NCBI GenBank assembly: GCA_946807835.1
Contig: OX327699.1
Span: forward strand, 2,535,001 to 2,599,000
Direction of reading: 5' to 3'
Origin: Ailanthus altissimus
Taxonomy: Eukaryota; Streptophyta; Magnoliopsida; Sapindales; Simaroubaceae
Length of the DNA: 64,000 bases
In this document: in pieces, positions 58,290 through 64,000 of the stretch
Numbering within the stretch: the stretch's first letter is position 1
Layout of the letters: each line of letters starts with the position of its first letter
Notes under the pieces: generated by a model
Databases searched by the model: none
What the model saw: the letters and a program-made list of their open reading frames with translations, nothing else
Told to the model about the DNA's origin: nothing
Program-made: the position numbers and the translations under genes

Positions 58290-59488
58290 TTTTTGATCAT
58301 AAATAGATGTACGATGAAAAATGTGACGTATAAAAACAAAAGGGAGGCGAATAAGATGTCAAACGAAGAAGTTATGCTCAAAATATAAAATGGGCACCAA
58401 AGTCGCAGCGTCTAGTGACTGAAGGCCGCGACGCTCATAGTGGTGAACAGTAACCTGTGAACAAGATCTTGCTACAGTAACTCGTAAATAGTATTTTTAT
58501 AAAAAAACTTATAAATAGAAGGCCAAAAAACCCTAAGATGAAAATAGGAGAGAAAAAGAGAAAAAAATAGGCAAAAACTTAAAGATAATTCACAACACAA
58601 ATCAAATATCAAAGTCAAAGATTGAAGAACCAAGATCAAGATTCAAGCTTCAAGTCAAGATTGAGGGAGAAGCACATCACGGAGTGACTTTGATTAGTTT
58701 TTCTTCTCTTTCTTTATCATTACGTTCTTGTTATTGTTGATCTTTATGAATTGGTTTGATACTTTTGATTTTGTGATGGGTTAATTTGTTCATCTAAGGT
58801 TAAACTATGTGAACCTAGTATGGATTTGGATTGTGTTAAATTTTAGTTTATGAACTTGATAAATTCAATTGATTCATTCTATCTTGTGTTTAATACTTTT
58901 ATTATACCTGATCAATATTTTGAATGATTGAGGAACCATGATAAACTCGAAGGAAGGATTCATGTGTTTAGCCTAGGGTAGTTTGATGCGTGATCATAGG
59001 GTAATAACTATGAGTTTCATCTAGAATAAACATATACCTAGGGGGCATGTATGGTATAATTTAGACTTAATCTTAATTAATTACATTCTGATTTGATTAC
59101 CATAGACATATAAGTGATTGTTAGAATGCGTAATATAGTCACTTGACCATCGACAGAGGCTTGTGATGAGATTAGTGTCTAAGCCAATCAATTGGTATTA
59201 AGAGATTAACTAAGTAGTTAATGAGTCTAATGAAATACTAGAGGATGAGTCAAAACTCTAGATTATCTTTATTTGTGAATTCTACTCTTTACTTTTGTTT
59301 AAGTTGATTGATAGAATTAGATTAGTTAAATAAATTTCATATTGTGATTTTCTTAATAAAAGTTAAGTAGGTATAATTTTAGCACTTGATTTATAGAATT
59401 AGATTGCATAGTCCCTATGGGATCGATATCTGGATTTAAAATTATATATTACTTGATACGATAGTGTGAACTTGCGCTTAATTAGTAT
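58290..59488 (+). repeat. Gypsy-type LTR inside copy B
   Basis: It resembles the reverse complement of 34857-36147, especially at 58900-59480 (the GACAGAGGCTTGTGATGAG block and the ACTTGATACGATAGTGTG end). It is non-coding, has uncertain boundaries and no clear duplication. Confidence 0.6.
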
Positions 59489-59499
59489 AGTACCCAATC

Positions 59500-60432
59500 A
59501 ACCATGTAGATGCTCTCTTTAAGAGAACCATTCAAAATGGTTGTCTTGATGTCCATTTGCCATATCTCATAATCAAGACATATAGTAATGGACAAGAGAA
59601 TGCGAATGAATTTGAGCATAGTTATTGATGAGAAAGTCTCCTCATAGTCGACTCCCTCTTTTTAGGTATAACCCTTTGCCACTAGTCTTGCTTTGAAAAT
59701 CTCTACTTTTTCATTCACGCATCTTTTCTTCTTAAAGATTCACTTACAATCAATGGGCTGACATCTTCAGGTAAATCTACAAGTTCCCCGACTGAAATAG
59801 AGTACATAGACTCCATTTTGTGATTCATGGCTTCTTGCCATTTGTCTTTATAAGAATCTCCCATTGCATGTCTATATGTCAATGGATCGTCTTGAGTGTG
59901 TCTGCACAACTAGTTATACCTCTCTCTCCTCTCTGTAACGAGAAGGTAGTCTCACTATCCTCCTACTACGTCGAGGTTCCAAGGTATTCTAATAATAATT
60001 GGTGGTTACTTAACTTTGTCGTTCATTAACTGTCGGCGGTAAAGGTCTGATCCGATCAAAAAGCATTTCATCCAGTACAATCTTACTACAAGGTTTGTAA
60101 TTTAATATATAATCATTCTCAAGAAAAGTGGCATTTATCAATACAATCACTTTCTTTTCTTAAGGACTATAAAACAAACCTCTTATTGTACCTTTAGGGT
60201 AGCTTACAAACAGATAAACTTCTGTTTGCGATTTTAACTTTCCAATGTTTTCTTTCAACACATGTGCCGGACACCCTTATATGCGAAAATGGCGTAAACT
60301 AGGTTTACTACCATTCCACATCTCTAAGGGTGTACTTTGGATAGATTTGGAAGGTAGTACATTCAAAATGTAAACCGTGGTCTGAAGTGCATAACCCCAA
60401 AATGAGGGTGGCAGTGAAAAGCAACTCATCAT
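59500..60432 (-). pseudogene. Copia integrase-to-RT fragment inside copy B
   Basis: On the minus strand, 60277-60471 reads FWGYALQTTVYILNVLPSKS and LEMWNGSKPSLRHFRI, the end of a copia integrase core. 59715-59909 reads DKWQEAMNHKMESMYS and LVDLPEDVSPLI, the start of RT. Frame changes and stops lie between. No LTRs of its own are visible, so it is a fragment. Confidence 0.8.
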
Positions 60433-61406
60433 AGGTTCTAACACATTTCTTTTCTCAATGTCTTGTTCCAATTACATTAAAATCAAGCCAATTTCATTCT
60501 AATGCCCTAATTACAACCAATTGAAGTCTCTACATTCAAATCACCCAAAACCTTAATTCTTACCTTGCCAATTTCTTCAAATTGATGACTCTTTCAAGCT
60601 CCACATTAGAATTCCACTCAATCTAAACCAGGAATACACACAAGAACATCAATTGAAGCAATCTTAAAAGTTCACTTATAAATCTCACAAAACAATGCTT
60701 TTCTTACCTCTTTTTCTTTGATTTTCACTGATGGAGGTTTCAATTGAGCTGAGGAACTGATATGTGACCTTACTGTAGCTTGATCACACATGAAAATTCA
60801 TGGAAAAAAAAACTTGAAAGGTCACTGTAGCACTATCACTCTTCTTGCTCGAATTTGCTCTCTTTTGCTCTAAGTATTTGCTTTTTGATCACTTGACATT
60901 TTTACACACTTCTACCATATATATAGTTATCCATCAATTGACCGTTTTTCCCCTCAACTTACTCTAAATTATTAATTTACCATTAGTTGGAAACTAAGTA
61001 TGTAATTAGTTCCTTTGTAACTATCTAGTTAGAATAGTCCAAGGAACTAACTAGAATTCCCAACTTGGCAATCCATGAGATTCTTTCTAATTGGTCCATT
61101 CTCTAATATATGGATTATGTTTCTCAACAAGGGCTTGTTCCATACATAACCCTTAAATGAAAATTCATGTAGTAAATTAGAATTTCTTTTTCCAAGCCAA
61201 TAGAGAAAAGTTTCAAAAATATTCTAGGGTCGTCTAATGCTCCGATCGAGTGTGAAATTACTAAATTAGGTCTAATATCTCTCATGTGCACCATAAAGAA
61301 AATATTTTTAATAGGGTTAAAATCGGATAACCTTACGGTGTTTTTATTACTCTATACTGAAATCAGGGCGCCAATACTACTAATAGGGATTGGATATTAC
61401 AATTAT

Positions 61407-61968
61407 CTCTTAAAAGGAGACCTAATTCATGTAAACCACATAGAGTCCTACTTTTGTGATTAACATATAATACCAAACATTTAAGCATTATTAGTCTTTT
61501 AATAAAAGAAAAACACTAAAATTAAAATTAAAATCTTTTTGATAATTTCAAAAATTATCCGTAAGATTTAATTTATTTAATTATTTTTGGATAAGATCTT
61601 ATCTATATTAATTAATTCTTTGTTAATTAAATTTATCCAAATATAAAATATACATATTTAAAAACTATTTTTTTTAGACACAAACAATTTGTGTAATAAA
61701 ACAATCCTTTTTAATTGTTCACTATAATAATGAAAGAGGTGGTATTTGGGACTTATGGACCTACAATTTTAAGCTCCAATAAATTTTGAATAATTGATTA
61801 AACTTTTTAATTAAGTAATTCAATTTATTAATTCCAGTGTTATTCCACTAAAATTTTGGAATTGTACTTTTAAAATTGTAAATATAATTTACTCAGAAAA
61901 CTTAGAGCAGTCCATTGATTTAATCATTACATGCAATTCAATCCTCTATAGATGGTTCATAATTAAAG
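61407..61968. other. AT-rich spacer between LTR copies B and C
   Basis: No gene. The composition suggests decayed copia LTR sequence but I could not pair it. Confidence 0.4.
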
Positions 61969-64000
61969 TGACAGGACCTGGCCTGAAACTCTCTACAATA
62001 GATTCTAGTGGCCCTGTCGGGCACTCTGACGGAAGTTCCTCAGAATATAACTGGGTAAGTTGAGAAACTCCGTGAAAGGAACCCTTTTTTAGTTTTTGCT
62101 ATTATTGAGAAAATCTTGGAATATACATTAAAACGACATCTTAATGTTTTTTCTTAAAAGGGGCAGGGGTTCCCCTATTTTTTCGGAGAATCCAATATAA
62201 AACCTGTAAAAAAATTTCACTTCTAATTTAAACATCTCTCAATACTACCCAATAGGACCTTTAGGCCTTTCCAAAATAATCCAACTCAACTCAATAATGT
62301 CATTAAGATTATAAAACTGGAATATTGATAAAACAGTGAAACGATAATTAAAATATCGAAACTCTTAAACATATGTACAATGCACAAATCTAGAGCTATT
62401 ATGCTGAAAGGTAAAGAGTGCTACTTAGCACATTTACATATGCAAAAATGATCTTCAAATTTGGCCCACTAATCAGTAATAGGAGAATCAGCAGCTTGCG
62501 TACCAAGACCTGCACTTGGAAAAGGGTTTTAGAAAATATAAAACACAAAACGAGTGAGCTAAAGGAGCTCAATGAGTGCATTTAAGATTTCAAATAAAAT
62601 AACATTATGCATAAATAGTAAATTCTAAAAGACATGGATAAATCATGCTTTTAAAACTGATGTAAAGCTGTAAAATAGTTTCTAACAACATATGCTGAAG
62701 AAATCTTGCTGAACGGGTTTTATTTACATCTTTGAAAAACAATCTCCAAAATTTGTATAACATAATAACTGTCATGTGCATATAAATGCATAAAATGTTA
62801 TTGGTAGATCGAAAACTAGTAAAGTTCTTGCTCGGCCATTTTCTTTCTAACCTATACCAATGGTAACCCTAAAGCTCTATACTCATGCAGCGACTTAACT
62901 AGCACCACACATGTGAGTAGGTCACGGGACACCTCAACTAGCAGCACCCACAATGACATCTCAAGATATCTCACTGGCTATGCATCAGAATCCTACATCG
63001 CATACATATAGTGAGGCAATACCCCGTACACATAGAGCGACATACAGGACTTGACACCCCGACTTCTCGGAGTTAGTGACAAACCACCCATAAACTGCCC
63101 ATGTGTACGGGATATACCGACTGGGTCTAATACAATCACCACCACTATAATCTGAGGGTACTAATGGTCTTTAAAATGGATGCAGAAATTTTAAAATTAT
63201 TTCTTAAACCGAACATGTAAAAGCATATCTATAGATATACATAAAGATTATAAATCATGTTTATGCATTACAAGCTCATAAAACATACATTTTCATTATG
63301 CGGAAACATAATAACCGAAAGATAAAAGATTTGACAAATTTTCACTCACAGCCGCTCTGCGCTCAATTTCGCTCCCGATGTTTGCTCCCGTTACCATTTC
63401 GGTTATCTTCACCTACGCGCCATAAATGACATTTACAACCAAATCGAATATTAAAATCTCATTTAACTACTAAACTCTCTAATTGGCATACAAAGCCCAG
63501 ATGCATCCTACTTCCCGATTTTCATTTACGAAGTCATTTATCTAATCTAACTCACCACCTAGCGCCCTGAAAATTATTAAATACCTTATAACTTGGTTGG
63601 ACATAATTGCTCTTCACCGTTCCAAAATGGACAATTATGTCTCATTTTCTTCATTTTTTGATTTTTCTATCAACCATATACATTTAACATACATAAGACA
63701 CTATTTACACACAACAACTCAATCAAAACACCACTCAATCCCTAACTTCCTTAAAGTGGTAGAATTTTACCCTATGTTCCAACACATTTCTTTTCTCAAT
63801 TTATTGTTCCAATTACATCAAAATCAAGCCAATTTCATTCTAATGCCCTAATTACAACCAATTGAAGTCTCTACATTCAAATCACCAAAAACCCTAATTT
63901 TTACCTTGCCAATTTCTTCAATTTGATGACTCCTTCAAGCTCCACACTAAAATTCAACACAATCTAAACCAAAATACACATAAGAACATGAATTGAAGCA
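61969..64000 (-). mobile_element. Tekay/Del-like LTR, copy C, cut by window end
   Basis: It begins TGACAGGACCTGG with intact TG and aligns with copies A and B to the last base of the window. The left flank is TAAAG. Whether it is a solo LTR or part of a full element cannot be seen. Confidence 0.75.

Larger units (their letters stand above)
56700..61401 (-). mobile_element. Tekay/Del-like solo LTR, copy B, interrupted
   Basis: It begins TGAAAAGACCTGCC and ends ATATTACA, with TSD ATTAT at 56695-56699 and 61402-61406. It is similar to copy A on both sides of an insertion at about 58255-60432. A piece equivalent to about 42400-42658 of copy A is missing. A short stretch near 58255-58290 duplicates the TCTAATACAATCACCACCAC part found near 57855. 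Confidence 0.78.

Noticed and set aside
1..64000. Endogenous plant pararetrovirus or other virus insertion
   Set aside because: All RT-like pieces have copia or gypsy domain order with LTRs or integrase nearby. I saw no movement protein or caulimovirus-like coat motif.

Overview
The window is a gene-poor, AT-rich piece of a flowering-plant nuclear genome, most likely a dicot. It is dominated by LTR retrotransposons and their remains. The evidence is a two-exon nuclear gene for a chloroplast NDH-complex subunit (ndhT) with a GT-AG intron, LTR elements with plant-type tRNA primer sites, and nested insertions whose target-site duplications (TSDs) can be read directly. I see no bacterial genes, CRISPR array, rRNA or convincing intact tRNA gene.

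Left part (1-16.4 kb): decayed repeats. These are a CACTA-like terminus, a broken FAR1/MULE-type gene, a copia gag-protease fragment, an LTR-like fragment, a solo LTR with TSD ATTGT (6456-7886), and a hAT-like composite (about 9156-11093) filled with two tandem-repeat families. A copia reverse transcriptase relic and a 172-bp tandem duplication follow. A fold-back element (16367-16520) lies just upstream of ndhT.

Gene (16806-18891): ndhT is the only host gene I can support as intact. Exon 1 carries the transit peptide and exon 2 the J domain and one membrane helix. A decayed but structurally complete Ty1/copia element (19200-23831, TSD CTTTC) begins about 300 bp downstream.

Nested stack (24585-56281): one degenerate Ty3/gypsy element of Tat/Ogre type, with TSD AGGAC on both outer sides, was split by later insertions. 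In order these are an internally deleted copia element with three tRNA-derived SINE-like units, a copia solo LTR (TSD AGAAG), a gypsy LTR, a non-autonomous CACTA element (TSD AGG) whose removal restores the reading frame, a Tekay/Del-like solo LTR, and another solo LTR (TSD ATTCA). That last LTR was itself entered by a young gag-protease-only element (45291-52542, TSD ACTTC) with an intact 859-codon ORF. The Tat element interrupted a short unidentified ORF (24116-24595).

Right end (56.3-64 kb): two more Tekay-like LTRs in the same orientation. One has TSD ATTAT and is interrupted by another LTR and a copia integrase/RT fragment; the other runs off the window. I found no clearly new functional system. 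The most unusual signals are the precise multi-layer nesting, the array of GC-rich mini-hairpins in one LTR family, the intact gag-protease-only element, and the composite array at 9.2-11.1 kb.
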